From positions 9,306 to 37,399 of the forward strand of contig KN892135.1 of assembly GCA_000934455.1 (NCBI GenBank): a stretch of DNA of 28,094 bases, given 5' to 3'. Each line of letters starts with the position of its first letter. The stretch's first letter is position 1. The notes beneath the pieces are model-generated. The model made no database searches, was not told the origin of the DNA, and saw only the letters and a program-made list of their open reading frames with translations. Of this stretch, positions 1-12,800 are shown in pieces. This DNA comes from Apostichopus parvimensis (lineage: Eukaryota; Echinodermata; Holothuroidea; Aspidochirotida; Stichopodidae). The position numbers and the translations under genes are program-made.

Positions 1-100
1 TCTATTAAGACATAGAACAAGGAAGGAAATATACAGAGACGTTCAGGACTGTGTTTGTTGACAAGGATATGATTGGACAGGCAGGAGGAGGGAGGAGGAG

Positions 101-103
<3 letters not shown>

Positions 104-131
<28 letters not shown>
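104..131 (+). repeat. Poly-G tract (28 G)
   Basis: Uninterrupted G run preceded by GGA/GGAG repeats. The rest of 1-640 is B intron or flank with no exon seen. Confidence 0.9.
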
Positions 132-640
132 TATGATGTGGTGCATATGTAACATGACAATTAGAAAAAAGATAAATATTTGTTTAAATTAATTGCACTG
201 TTTAAAATTAGATTAGTCGACTGAAGGTTATGAATTTATACAATGATGGGGGTTGACAGTATTACAACAAAATGTTCAAAATCAACAAAGTTTAAAATTG
301 CAAATAGTAGCAAAATACCATGCACTTGTAAATTACTGCAGCTATAAATATTATTATGGGGTGTTACCCATCCCCTGATGCTGCTCTAAGCAAAATTGCT
401 TCTATCTGTCACAGTATAGAGTTAATTTTCTCCCACGAAAAAGTGTGTTTAAACATATAGGCATTTTTCTTGAAGTTTTGCTTACGCTAAGGTTTGTTTT
501 TGTTTCATTGATGTTTAAGCTGATTGTTTGGGTTTAATTTTCCTCTCACCAACCCTTTCTGCTTTCCTGCTCCTCCAACCCACCCCCCCCCCTTCCTCCT
601 CTGCCACACACACATACAAATATATAAATCTGAGACTTAC

Positions 641-830
641 CTCTGTAAAAGAAGGAAGGTCGTCAACACGACCAAACGTCTCTACTAGATTTTCAGCTTT
701 TTTCACTTTCGATCTTTCTTCTTCCAGAACCTCTCTCAGAATATCAGGAGGGAGTTCTTTTAGTACGCCTGGGTCCAAACTGCTGAAATTTTCCGTCGGC
801 AAATCTCCAGTAGAGAGATTCCTCCTCTTG
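641..830 (-). CDS. REV1: Gene B exon 13: UBM1-like ubiquitin-binding motif
   Basis: 190 nt, acceptor TTCTAG, donor GTAAGT. Contains SSLDPGVLKELPPDILREVL, the UBM pattern with the Leu-Pro core that binds ubiquitin; REV1 uses such motifs to associate with ubiquitinated PCNA. Preceded by KRRNLSTGDLP, a shared basic segment also in A. The exon ends in phase 0. The expected UBM2 and C-terminal exons are beyond base 1. Confidence 0.88.
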
Positions 831-3800
831 CTAGAATATTCAAAGGAGAAAGTCAAAATATTTACAGCATTCTATTCATTTAAACTTTGCACTCCAAGAA
901 GACGTGGGTTTTAACCTGCATCGATGTTCAGAATGCTTGAAAGCTAGCTTGCAATGTGGGCTTGATGTCTAAACAATCCATTCAAATCCAAGAGCAAAAA
1001 AGAAATTGAGTGACAGCAATGTTTCTATTGCTGTAAGAAATCCAACCTTAAAGTTTCCTAAGTCCCTGTAATGCCCCTTGATGGGTAAATTGAAGATAAT
1101 ATCAGCTCATCGTTGCAGTTCTAAAATTTTATGTCTATAGATTGTCTTATAAACTCTGATAAATCAATCAAAACATGTTCCTTAAACACTTCACACAAAC
1201 AACAGAGGATCATTGGATAACATTCAAAACCATTTGGTAACACTTTTTTTGCATCGTAAACATGTCTTTTGGGGACTATAAACATTTTCCCATTGAGCTT
1301 GGCGTTGCATCTCAGGAACTGACGTCATAGTCTCTGTGTTAGACTAAGTAGTCCAGCCGCTTTCACTGATGACACTCTGATGTTTAAATGGGCATTTCAC
1401 AAAATCAAAATTGGTATACTAGATATACAACCTGGACTGATAAAATATGTGAACACCAATGTTGTGTATATACTCATCCTTTAAAACTCATTTGGTATCA
1501 CTGTAAAATAATCCCTGTTGGTTGAATATATTATTGTGCACCTACTACAGAGTAACAAGTGCTTCCCAGTTATATGCAGCCAGCACTCACCTTATATCTG
1601 GCTTCGGACTGAACATAGTGAGAGGTTTCAACAAAGGAGAGAATAATCCATCTTGAGATACGACTGCGGAGGTGGGGGATGCAGGCTGTGGTTGAAAAGT
1701 GAAGAATTTTTACATTGTTTATTTACTTCATTCTTTACTAATATATATTAAGAGGCAGAGTCTTAATGAGCTGATCCAAATGTCATGAAAAAATTATCCA
1801 TTTTTTGATTCAGTCAACGATATAATTGTCTTAGAATAAGATTAATTGCCAAATTCATATGAGCCTTAACATTGTTTTCAACCTTTGGACTATTATTCAT
1901 GTTCTCTCAAAACAAGGTATTGATTCTGGCCAGGGAAAGATCGAGATACTTTATCCGATTTTTATCGGGCTTGAACTTATCTGGAAAACCTTCCTCATTA
2001 TTCAACTGAATTATGCTTTCAGGCCTAGAATTTCAAAATGTTAGCCACTTGCTACACAAATACCAGTCCATAAAATGATCTGCTTGCAAAAATCAATTTC
2101 CAGCATTTTCCTTGAACTAAGACAAAAGCAAACATGAGTTCCCGCAGAGTATACCCGCAGATAATATGCCAGTACTTTTTTTCTACTGACAAACAGCAAA
2201 CTCCATTGGCGTCTGGCCAGTATACATAACCTCAATTGTTATGGTTTTAGTCCTAGATACGACAGTATTCTAAGGAACACGCTGGGATAAACTGCAATTA
2301 ATTAACTGAAATTTTCTTTTCTTTCCTTTACATTTTTGCTCTATTTCACTTGTAATTGACACATTATAAGACCATGGCTAGATTACACACAACAGTTATC
2401 TCAGTCAGTAATACCAGCAGGTATACATGACCTTGCAAAACTAGACATGCAAACATTTATCTATCTAATGTGATGGTATTTCGAACTAGTTTTATATGTT
2501 AAGCAAATTTGTTAAATCGTTGCAGCTGACTGCAAGCATACCAGCAGCATTAGTTATTGAATTTCAACTGTGTTTGTTGAAACTTTTACTTTATTGCAAT
2601 GTAACTTTCATGGCCCCGAGTTTATATGAGTTATCGACTGCTTGGCATCTAGGTATATCCTCTGAATAAACTCTTATAGATCATGAAGTCAATTACGATG
2701 AAATGAAACAATTCTACGATATTTCTAGTTTTATAACATCTTACAATATATGAGGTATGTACATCATCGTGTCCAAACTGTTGGTCAAACCCTGATTCCA
2801 GCTGTAAAGTTTTGTTCGGACTCTTGACATGACCAAGCTTTCCATTTGAAGTCTCATTAAGTGCAGATGACGGTTGCTCTGTCTGGAAAACTGTTGTAAC
2901 GTTCGTATCGGTAGAGGACTTCTCAGCCGATGAAGGAAAATGCTTTGCTTCTGCTTTCCTAGCCATCATTTCTGAAGGTTCTGTAACCTCTGACCTCTTC
3001 GTAATCAGGCCTGGTGTCTTTATGACCTCTGACCCTTTCTTGATCAGCATATCCTTCAATGACTTTATACGTTTGGATGATCTGCTTACTTTCTTGAGAA
3101 GTGACATGAGGACTGCAACCTGAAATGTTGATGGAAAATAAAATATTCAAAAAAACAAATTATACAAACCTAAGTGTAAGCAAAATTGAAAAAATGAAAG
3201 AAACAAGAAAGGGAGATATGTAATTATGGTAAAATTTGCTACCAATACATTTTAAAGCGGCGATTCATGTGGATTTTGGTCACTCTTTAACTTCTCTCCG
3301 TATTATGTAACAACTTTGTTCAGTAACTGACTAGTCAGTGTTCACTACAAATCAATAGGCTGGATATTTTATACTTGTGTGTGTATTACATGTGCTAAAA
3401 ACTTATTTGCAATAGGCTACTGTCTAGGTGACAAAAAGTTTAGGATTAAATGGAATCATTAATTAGTTGGTCATGAAAATTCTTCCGGTGCCATAACGTT
3501 GGGAGGTGATTCTGTGTGAGCATCATCTGCCATTATCTTATTTCACGTACGTAATATACTCATCAGCAGGATTTTGTAATATTGTTGACCAACCGTACAT
3601 TATGCTGTTTTTAAGAACTCACAACCCAACCATAATTATCAATCCATATGACAGAGATAAATGTCATGGACAATATCCCCAAACCGCTAAGAAAAAAAGA
3701 AGATGCTTTTGAACAGAAAAGGCTGAAAACCTGATCAAGTTATAATTTGACATCATCAGGCCTCTTACGCTTCAATTGTTTACGTTTTTCTTTATTTCTT

Positions 3801-6800
3801 ACTACCTTTATCGTCTGTAATTGGGAATAATTGAGGTTTGGTAGGGGCTGACTCTAAAATATAGAACCTCATGACGTGACCTAATGATGACATTGGTTTC
3901 AGTGTCAACACTGTTAACATTCTACATTGAAAACTATGATAATCAAAACAAAGAGAAAGTAAAATGTTTCATATTCTATTGGCATTATATGACTTTTAAA
4001 GTCATACATGACTTTTAAAGTATAATAGCCCTCAAAGTATAATATCCCTCAAATGGAACAAGAATTTGATAAGCTGTTTGGGTACAAATATATTTATCTA
4101 AAGATAATGGTTGGTGTTTTTGTCTTCTTAAAGTTACAACTAAATTGTATATATTCTTCAATATTTAGACCAATAACATTTGGAAGACGTTGGAGTTGAA
4201 GCCATTTTAAACTTTCAATTTATTAGGTCAGTACAGGAATAAAAGTAGGCATTGCTTCAGCAAGTTGTCATTTTGACATTTTGTCATTTTGACAATGGAA
4301 TATTTAAAAAAAACAAAGATCAATTGGGCAGAATTGTTCTTAGTAGCTCCAAATTGATGGTCAAGGCGAATCGTTGGCAGCAATTATTTCCTAACTCAAG
4401 ACTAGTGACAGACTCAAAACACTGTTTATCTCTTCGGGTAAAAAGTTGAGTAACATTTTGCAGTCACTTTCTTTGAAAATTTGTTGGCTTGAGTCAAGGA
4501 TCACTACAACACTGCAGAGATGTAGTGGTTCTATCGCTTGGCCCAGTAGAGAGCTAGTAACTTTCCACTCCATAACAGACAACTATAAACAATGTAATAA
4601 CATTTCATTTGCAATAACTATGCATTATTCTCCCTGGTACTATATAACTGGTAATAATAATCATACTACTATTTGATTGTTATATATATAGCGCTTTATA
4701 CCAGCGATAGGTCTCAACGCGCTTTACAGACGTTATATTACCCCTGGTCAAGGATAACCTGTCTCAGAGACATCCCTCCAGTCGGCAGCAGTAATATACT
4801 GCGCCCAATGACAAGTTACCTCACTTTTTAACCCCTGGGTGGAGAGAGGCAAATGAGATAAAGCATCTTGCCCAAGGACACAACGTAATGAACTAGGCAG
4901 GAATCGAACCAGCAATCCTTGGATCACGAGTCCGACGCCTAAGCCAATTGGCCACCACGCTCTCACTGGTACTATGTCATCCCTTTTTATTTATAGAAGG
5001 ATGGGGTCGAGGGGTACAGATTATTTTCCTTGCAGGTACCGTATCTTTCTTTAAAGTCTTCTGACAGTTTACTTACCCCTCGTATATCACTGGGGGAGGC
5101 TTTCGACTGCAGTAAAAGATTCCGGGTCTCTCTTTGGATAATACAAAGATCATCTGTTTCTTGTCTTAAAGTTTTTGCTCGACTTTTATTGTCGCACTCT
5201 CCGTATCCAAGATACTTTGGGTCCAATTCTGGTGCATCTTTCTTACGAACCTGAGAGAACGAATAAAATGGAACAGACAATAATGACAGGATTTCCCAAT
5301 CGGGTAACAATGTGATATATTTGTGAGAGATACAAACTTGTACACTACTATCTTGAAATCACCACCCTCCGATTAAATACCTTCCTCCTAACCCTATACT
5401 TGTAATATATAATAATGTAATATTTGACAGACTATAGCTTGAGCTATTCAAAGGGTAACAAGGAATCTACAATTGGTTTGTGCTGCTATAAACCTTTTCT
5501 TGTTACATATTTAACTTTCAAAACCCTATTTTCATATAATATGAAAATCAACAGCAGTTGCCTAAAATGCTTTTGGCATACCAAAGTAAAGTTTGGAAAT
5601 ACCGTGACTCTTTGGAGAAAGTCTAATAAATCAGGGTGTTATAACAGCAAATAATTCATTTCGATTCACATGAAGGCACATAGGCTTCAGAAAAACAGAA
5701 ACATGATGGCCTTTTGGGAATTCAAAGAATCTTTTCCCGTACCTTTAGTTTTAATGTTATTGTCCTTCCTGCAAGGCCAGACTTTTTCAGTTTCTTCTGG
5801 ACTACCTCGGCGAGATCAGATACAAACTTGAGAGCTTCTGCAAACTATTCGTGATTATAGAAAGATATGAAACCCAAATCATTAACGTATATCGTCCACA
5901 TCGTATATTAACTATGAATTTCAAAGGTTTCTGGGTAAAGCTTACTATATATTGCCTCATCTTTATCATATACTGCTCCATATATTCCTCTTCATTTACA
6001 AAGGAAACATGTTTCTGACTGCAACCATTTTACTGCTCATGGTATATGCTGTGTCTTTATGGTATTATTTTTTAACATGTTAAAGATAAGAACAGAGTAA
6101 GAAAGTTTCTGAAGTATTATGCTAAAATTTTTAAACTTGAAAACCGATTTAACTTTTAAATAAAGTCGATGAAGCTGCATAAAATTATTTTAGTGGAAAT
6201 GCAAAGAATATCTATAATTGTAGAAGTCATGTCCTTCATTCTAAGCTGATAATCTAACAAGAACAGCATGGAATGGTAAAAAGCATACCCCAGAGAATCG
6301 GATACCATAGTTGATCGTTGCGGAGACTACCTTCTGTTGTCTCTCCACCCTGATTGGCTGATCTCTTTGACCCCTGCAGTGTTCGTAAAGGTCTTGGCCT
6401 ATCTTTTGGCCAAAATGAAACTGGAGAGCCGGTAGCGATAACCTTTGTAGCTCTGCACAATTTGAGATACCTAAACTCTTGAGCTTGTTATTCGTTACTT
6501 CTCCAACTCCTGCAGTAAAACAAATTCTTCACTGATATTAATTTCAAAACTTAACGTAGTTCATTTGACCACTTGGTTAAAATCAGGTGTCATCATTAAA
6601 TTTACCAGATGAAAATTCATAATTGAAATTATAATAAATCCTGAAAACGTATTGAAAAGAATTGTTTACATCCAAGGTCCCAATATATTAAGGCCTAAGA
6701 CACATGTTCTTCCATGACGACTGAGCCAAGTCCCACAACAGCCTCCCCTCAATCTCCCCCCCCCCCCCCCCTCATCATATTTTTAAGTCATGATATTCCC

Positions 6801-9800
6801 TGAGGTCTGAGCCCCCCCCCCCCCCCTCCTCCCTCTCAGAATCGATGCTCAGAATGCATGAAAATATAGCTTAGATGATGGACTTGTTTCAGAAAATAAC
6901 TGAAATTATCAATCTTAATAACAAGCTTCAAAACTGCATGTACAAACATTTTCTGACAACTAAAAATTCCCTTGAAACCATTTTTGGGTCGCACCCTATT
7001 ATTTCAGGACCGTCAGCTTACATAGATCTGCAACGTGATTCCATTACCTTTTAATTCTGTCACTGGGAGGCGTTTCATAAATTCATCCACGTTGTCTTCC
7101 TCTAGCAGGTAAATTCCGTTTGGTTTAGCCCTCTGAGTGCAGATCTTCGCCAGTAAGGTATTGGAGCCTAAACAGATGAAATTAGGAAGAGATTGAAACT
7201 AAGAAAAAAATGTACCTATAACCAAGTTGAACCTTACTGCAATGGACTACAAAACTAAAAGATATGTAACCTTCTACCAACCAATAACACGTATTATACA
7301 TTGTATTACAGGGAAATGGCAGGAAACTTGCAGGACCTACGCTAAAGTGGGTATCTCCGAGTAACTTTACATATCTTATTTCAAACATGCCATATTCTGA
7401 ACATTGTGGTCTATAAGAGTTACCAGACTTTTTTTCATACTATATGTTAGATCTTGTGATTTGAATTTAGTGGTAACGTTCACTGGCAGTCTACTGTAAT
7501 TACCTCCATCTCTTCAGCCAGAAGAAATGCAAGGAAACAATTGCATGGAAATATTACGATTTCGATCTAGGCACTTTGAGGTGTACCTGCTTGGAAATAG
7601 GATATATGGTGAACGAATTGCACCCAGATGCCTACATCTACGTACCTATACCTACAGATACAGTACACTGTGTCTTGGCAAAAATTTCATCCCTAACAAG
7701 CTGCGCAAATTCAAGCGGAGAAGCTCCTGTTTCCATAAGTGTCTTTGTTACATCAATGTACAGCTCATCGCAGCTGATCGCTTCGATATTACTGGTAAAA
7801 CTGTTATGGCAAAGACAAACAAAGTAATTAAAACAAACTGCATAAATTTATAATGTGAAAGTCTTTGAATAGAGAGCTGGTCCAGTAAGCTGCTAGATTG
7901 CCAGATTCTGCGAATACAAGTCAGTCTCCCTGAAATAACGCAAGTTACTAGCTCACGTTGCTATCGGTGTTGCGTTTCACTCATTGTTGATTTATCTCCC
8001 TCGGCCATTTGCACTTGTTAAAAAGTCAATGATAAACAATGACGTATTAGTATAGCTCCTACACTATGCAATGAATCCCACTCAACCAAGGTTAAATGGG
8101 ATTATACAGTTACAGTCTTGTGGTTTTTGCTACATTAGTCAGAAGAGTACTTATCTTTGGCCTGGGCTATGTTTAATCAAGCAGACATCTACAGATAAGA
8201 AATGGCCCATGATATCTATTGGGGAAGATATATCACCTGTACCATACCTCATGTACAACAATACAAAGGAAACACGGGTACTTCTGCTATGACGGGAAAG
8301 CCAAAATAAATCATTTGAAATTTTCGGATGAAAAAGTGGAACCTTGTTCAAATCTTAACAAGTTGAAATTGCATGATCCTAGCTCTTTTATAAAATCATG
8401 GTCCATTAAGTGACATGTTGAAGCATGATGGCATCGTTAATTCGTTATTGAGGAATGTATATATAAATGCCTTTAGTGAGTTTCTTAAATAGCAACTGTA
8501 ACTTGTGACTCATGTTCTCAATTCGTTTATAACAATGTGCAATTTCTGTTCAGATGGTGTAATATATAGCTAGTTGAAAAAGAACGAATGCTAGATAGTC
8601 AAAAAAGGGTCACAGAAAATACTTAAAGAGGAATGCTTGAATCAGTATTATGAACACACATAAATGTAGTCACTTTCATTTCATTCAAAGTTGAAGAAAT
8701 GGACTCACCTAGCCACAGTTTCGTAGAAAAGTTTAGACACCCTATGATAACCCTCAAAGTCATACGCCACAGTGTGAAGATGAGGACAAAGTTCCTTTGC
8801 CTTTGAAAGGAGCATTCCTTTCCCTACACCGAACTCTCTCGCCTCGTAACTGCAGGATGCAATCTCTGCCAATGGATTGAAAAGTTGACAACTTCCGACC
8901 GATACTACCATATTAACGTCATCCTCATTACGAGCACCGTCTGTCATATCTTTTCGACATTTGGCTCCATCCTCCATCTTTATGTTGCTTTCCTTCCATT
9001 GGTTGCATGAATGCTGCTCACTGTCAATGTTCTTCCCAATGTGTAGTCTCTGCTCTTTACTCACAAACTGTCCATTTCTCACTTGATGCTCCAATGTACC
9101 GCTCTCCTCATCTTCTCTTATTCTTTGTGAGAGAGAAGTTTGCTGACAAATTTCCTCTCTTGAACTGTTTACCATAGAATTGGCTTTTGCACAAGTCAAA
9201 AGTTCTTTTTCCATGAAAGGTCCCTTAGAATCTTCCAACCATGTATCCATCCCTCGAGGTCTCTGCACTGATGCAGGGCCGGTGACAGCCAAAGGTTTGC
9301 CTATAAGGTCTGGACGGTTAAAAAGACTCACTGCCACAAAGAAACAGTCAATATCGATATGCATAATCACAGTCCTTTCTTTGGGTAACTTTTCACAGTT
9401 AACGTCGCTTTCTGGGATGATTGAGGTCTGTGAAGAGAGCGAGCTGCAGCATGATTTGGGATATTCATTCCTTTCTTGTAGGTCTTCTTGCATTTCAGCA
9501 GTTTTCATCAAGGCACGCAGTTTTTCCTTTCCTGGCAATCTCCTCTGTTTATCTTTCTGCAAGCTATTGACAAACTGTTTGTGTTCCAAGCGCCACGTGG
9601 ACAAATGGTGGTATCTTGACTTGCGCCAGAAATCGGGTAAAAATTCGGGATGGACGTTACGCCAAAGATGTTTTGATCTTTTCCGAAGAGGAAGACGCGT
9701 CAGATGAGGCGATTCTCTTCCATTTCTTTTTGAACTAATGAAATTTGAATCTACTTGGGAACACCTGTTATTAGAACTTTCCTGGGAATTTTTGAGAATG

Positions 9801-12800
9801 GACAATTCTTGCGAGCTACTTGAAGAATTGTCGTGTGAGCTTCTGTAAATTGCATCTGTTGGAGAGCTGCTGTAATTTGACTCTCCTTGTGAATTTCTTT
9901 CATTTGAACCATCTTGACAACTTAAACTGAGACATGGTTGAGAATCTTTTACAGATGAAACATCTTCTGAACAACTCCTTTTTGAATATTGTTGGAGGCA
10001 TCCAGGTTTTAAATCCTCTTGTAATCTCTGGGAGTTTGCATCATCTTTGGAGCTTTGAAGACTTGAGTTTTCTTGCGAAATTTTGGAATTTGTATCATGT
10101 ATCACAGCAAGATCAAAATTCTTTGAAGCATTTTGTAAATCATCTTGACTTGACTCCAAAATCTCATTTGAATGGAATTGTAGTTGGCATCGTGGTGAGT
10201 CTTCCCTGTAATTCCCTAACTCTTGGAAGGAACTTCCACTTAACTTACCAGCATCATCAGATGGAATTTCAGATGTACCGTTCTTCTCCAAATTATATCC
10301 ACCATCTGCCGCTTCCTCTTTGCCGTGATTCGACAATATCCTAACATCTGGAGAACCATCAACATGTTCATTTGCTGGTATAAGGTCAAAAGGTACCTGA
10401 GGCCTGGGTACCCGATATTCAAGGGGTACCTGAGGCACTGGTATCTGAGAATTGCCTTCCTGTGTTTTTGCCACCTCCTTCAAGTCATCCTCTGTATTTT
10501 GCCCATGAAGAGAATTACGCTCATTTGTTTCATTTCCGACAAATATCATGTTACTTCTAAAGTCATTTGACTTGCTACAGTTAGTCTGAACTCCAGTATG
10601 ATACAGGCTATTGAGTATTAATAGTTTCTCCTTCCTGTCACAGACTGAGCTTTGGCCATTGCCAGTGGATGGTAGTTCCAAGTTAAAACCTTCTGAGGAA
10701 ACTGTACGAAGTCCATCTGTAGATTGCGAACTGCTTTTTGTGTCTGCATCATTCTGAAGACTTACATTTGGAGTTGAATCCATACTAGAATTGTCAATGC
10801 GCTTCTCCAGTCTGCTGATTTGAACGCCGACCTGTATCATGAGAAATGTACTATGATTATGAACTGAATTAATTATTTAGTTATTTCACAAACATTCCAT
10901 GAATTTAGCATTACTCTACCTATAGGTTTAACTCATTAATTTAAGTTATTATTGGAATTTTGTCTGCTGTTCATTTTTAGCTTCCTCATTATTGTCTGTA
11001 GCAAGTTTCATGTTTTAATTTAGGCAAGCTTTAAAAAGTCTAGTATATGAGTTTTGTTTGTCATTGCAGTATTTGGCATATTATGGAATTCACTACAGGG
11101 AGGGGAGGGGTAGGGATGGACCACAAGGACATAGGGAAGACATTGTGTACATGAAACAGCTCTTAAATTGTATCATCAAATAATAAACTTACTTATGCCA
11201 ATGCAAAATTTCAAAGGCACCGGAACAGTCTAAAGTAAGTGATGCAAGTTATTGCTCAACCCCACTTCCAGGTATTTTAATTAATTCTTCGTCACAAAGG
11301 TGTATTTGATAATCACCAAGTACTTTTCTTCCAATTACACGTACCACCAGCTAATAATTCTATCATAGATTCATAAATTGAAGAACAAAGACACTGTATT
11401 GTTTCCATATGTGAATGAGTTGCGAATAATCTAGAAGAAAGAAACCAAACTTCAGAGGACAAAATAATTCCAGCATTTCCACCTCTGAACTTGTTTATTC
11501 TGCAGTATGTTGGCTTGCAGTTTTTATTCACATTAAATGGTTAGGACCTTGTTCAAGATGCATCTTTGCAAAGTTTCAAAGCCAATTAAAGATGAAAATT
11601 GCATGCTAGTTGTTTTTCATACTGGACTGTTAAAGTAATAACGAACACACAAAAAGATCTTGAATAGAAACATTTAAAAAAAATTCATTTACCCTTTGAA
11701 TGTCAGTAGGGAGGGCATTCATTTGCAATAATATGTCCATACATTCTTTGTAAATCTCATCCAAATCATCAGTTTCCTGTGAGAGCGTCGCACTTCGTAT
11801 TTTATTATGGTACATGCCATAGCCCATGAATTTAGGATCCTCCTTTGGAGTACCGGATCTTCTTACCTATGAAAAAATTCAAACTCTTAATTTCCTGTTA
11901 GGAATGGATCTCTCTACTGACAATGAAAAAGACAAAAAAACGTCTCTGATAACAAGGAAACAATTGTTGTTTACATAAATTAGGTCGATTTTGAAAGTAC
12001 AATAAGACTATGCATACTTTCAAAACTATATCCTGTTATGATAGTGCAACGGCTATGGAAACGACCTACAATATAAAATTAAATGTTCTTATTGGTTTAG
12101 AAATTTTATTTTTCAGTGCCCAAATAAACCTTTTAATCCACCAATGATGCAAAACCTATAGCTGTGTTGTATTATTCAAGCATGACGGCTAAGTAACACT
12201 AGCTAACTTTTTCCTGACTTTCTGCTGAAATGTTTGTATGAAAGGAAATTTTACACTGTAAACACAACTTGTTGATTGAAAGTGTTTGTCAATCCTTATA
12301 TTACCAGGCAATGGAGCAGGTATCAAATTAAAACAATAGTTAACAAACCTTCAACTTAATTGTCAAAGTTCGACCAGTCATCGACAACTTTTGCAACCTC
12401 TTATGGAGCTCCAGACAGAGTCCGTACATGAAATCCATCACATCTGCCTGCTGGAATTAAGATAATATCGAAATACAGTTGTTAATTAGTCGAGAAGATA
12501 ACATCGTCAAAGTTTGCGAAACTGCAGATAATGGCTGATTAATTCTAAGACTTAAGAAGGTAGCAAAGAGGGTGAGACATTGCCCGAACCCCTGTTATTT
12601 TCTGAGATGTGCTCACCTTTTACTTAGGGCTTCACAAAGGAGAACTAAATTGTTAATCTTTCCTATCACTTTAGCTTAAAGGAAGTTATCACCTCTATAT
12701 AATAGCAAATAAATCATCAACTATAAACTTCCACTTAGGTGTTTAATTCGTTATCAGATTTGGTTGTATCGAATTTGTAAGGAGGTCAATGAACCCTGTA

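Larger units (their letters stand above)
5251..8708 (-). other. Gene B introns between exons 10 and 5
   Basis: Introns 5251-5742, 5845-6288, 6510-7047, 7168-7645 and 7792-8708. Apart from the dispersed repeat at 6700-7015 I see nothing but AT-rich intron sequence. Confidence 0.6.

Noticed and set aside
528..914. 128-codon plus-strand frame at the left end.
   Set aside because: Antisense to the UBM1-like exon 830-641 plus simple sequence; the splice-bounded minus-strand reading has clear homology.
4748..4966. 72-codon minus-strand frame.
   Set aside because: Lies within the SINE and reads through its tRNA-like head.
5841..5850. Alternative acceptor TTTGCAG for gene B exon 9.
   Set aside because: It would break the frame; GAATAG gives phase 0 and the same 34-codon length as the paralogues.
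9180..10570. Plus-strand and other minus-strand frames inside exon 5.
   Set aside because: Shadows of the long REV1 exon in other frames.
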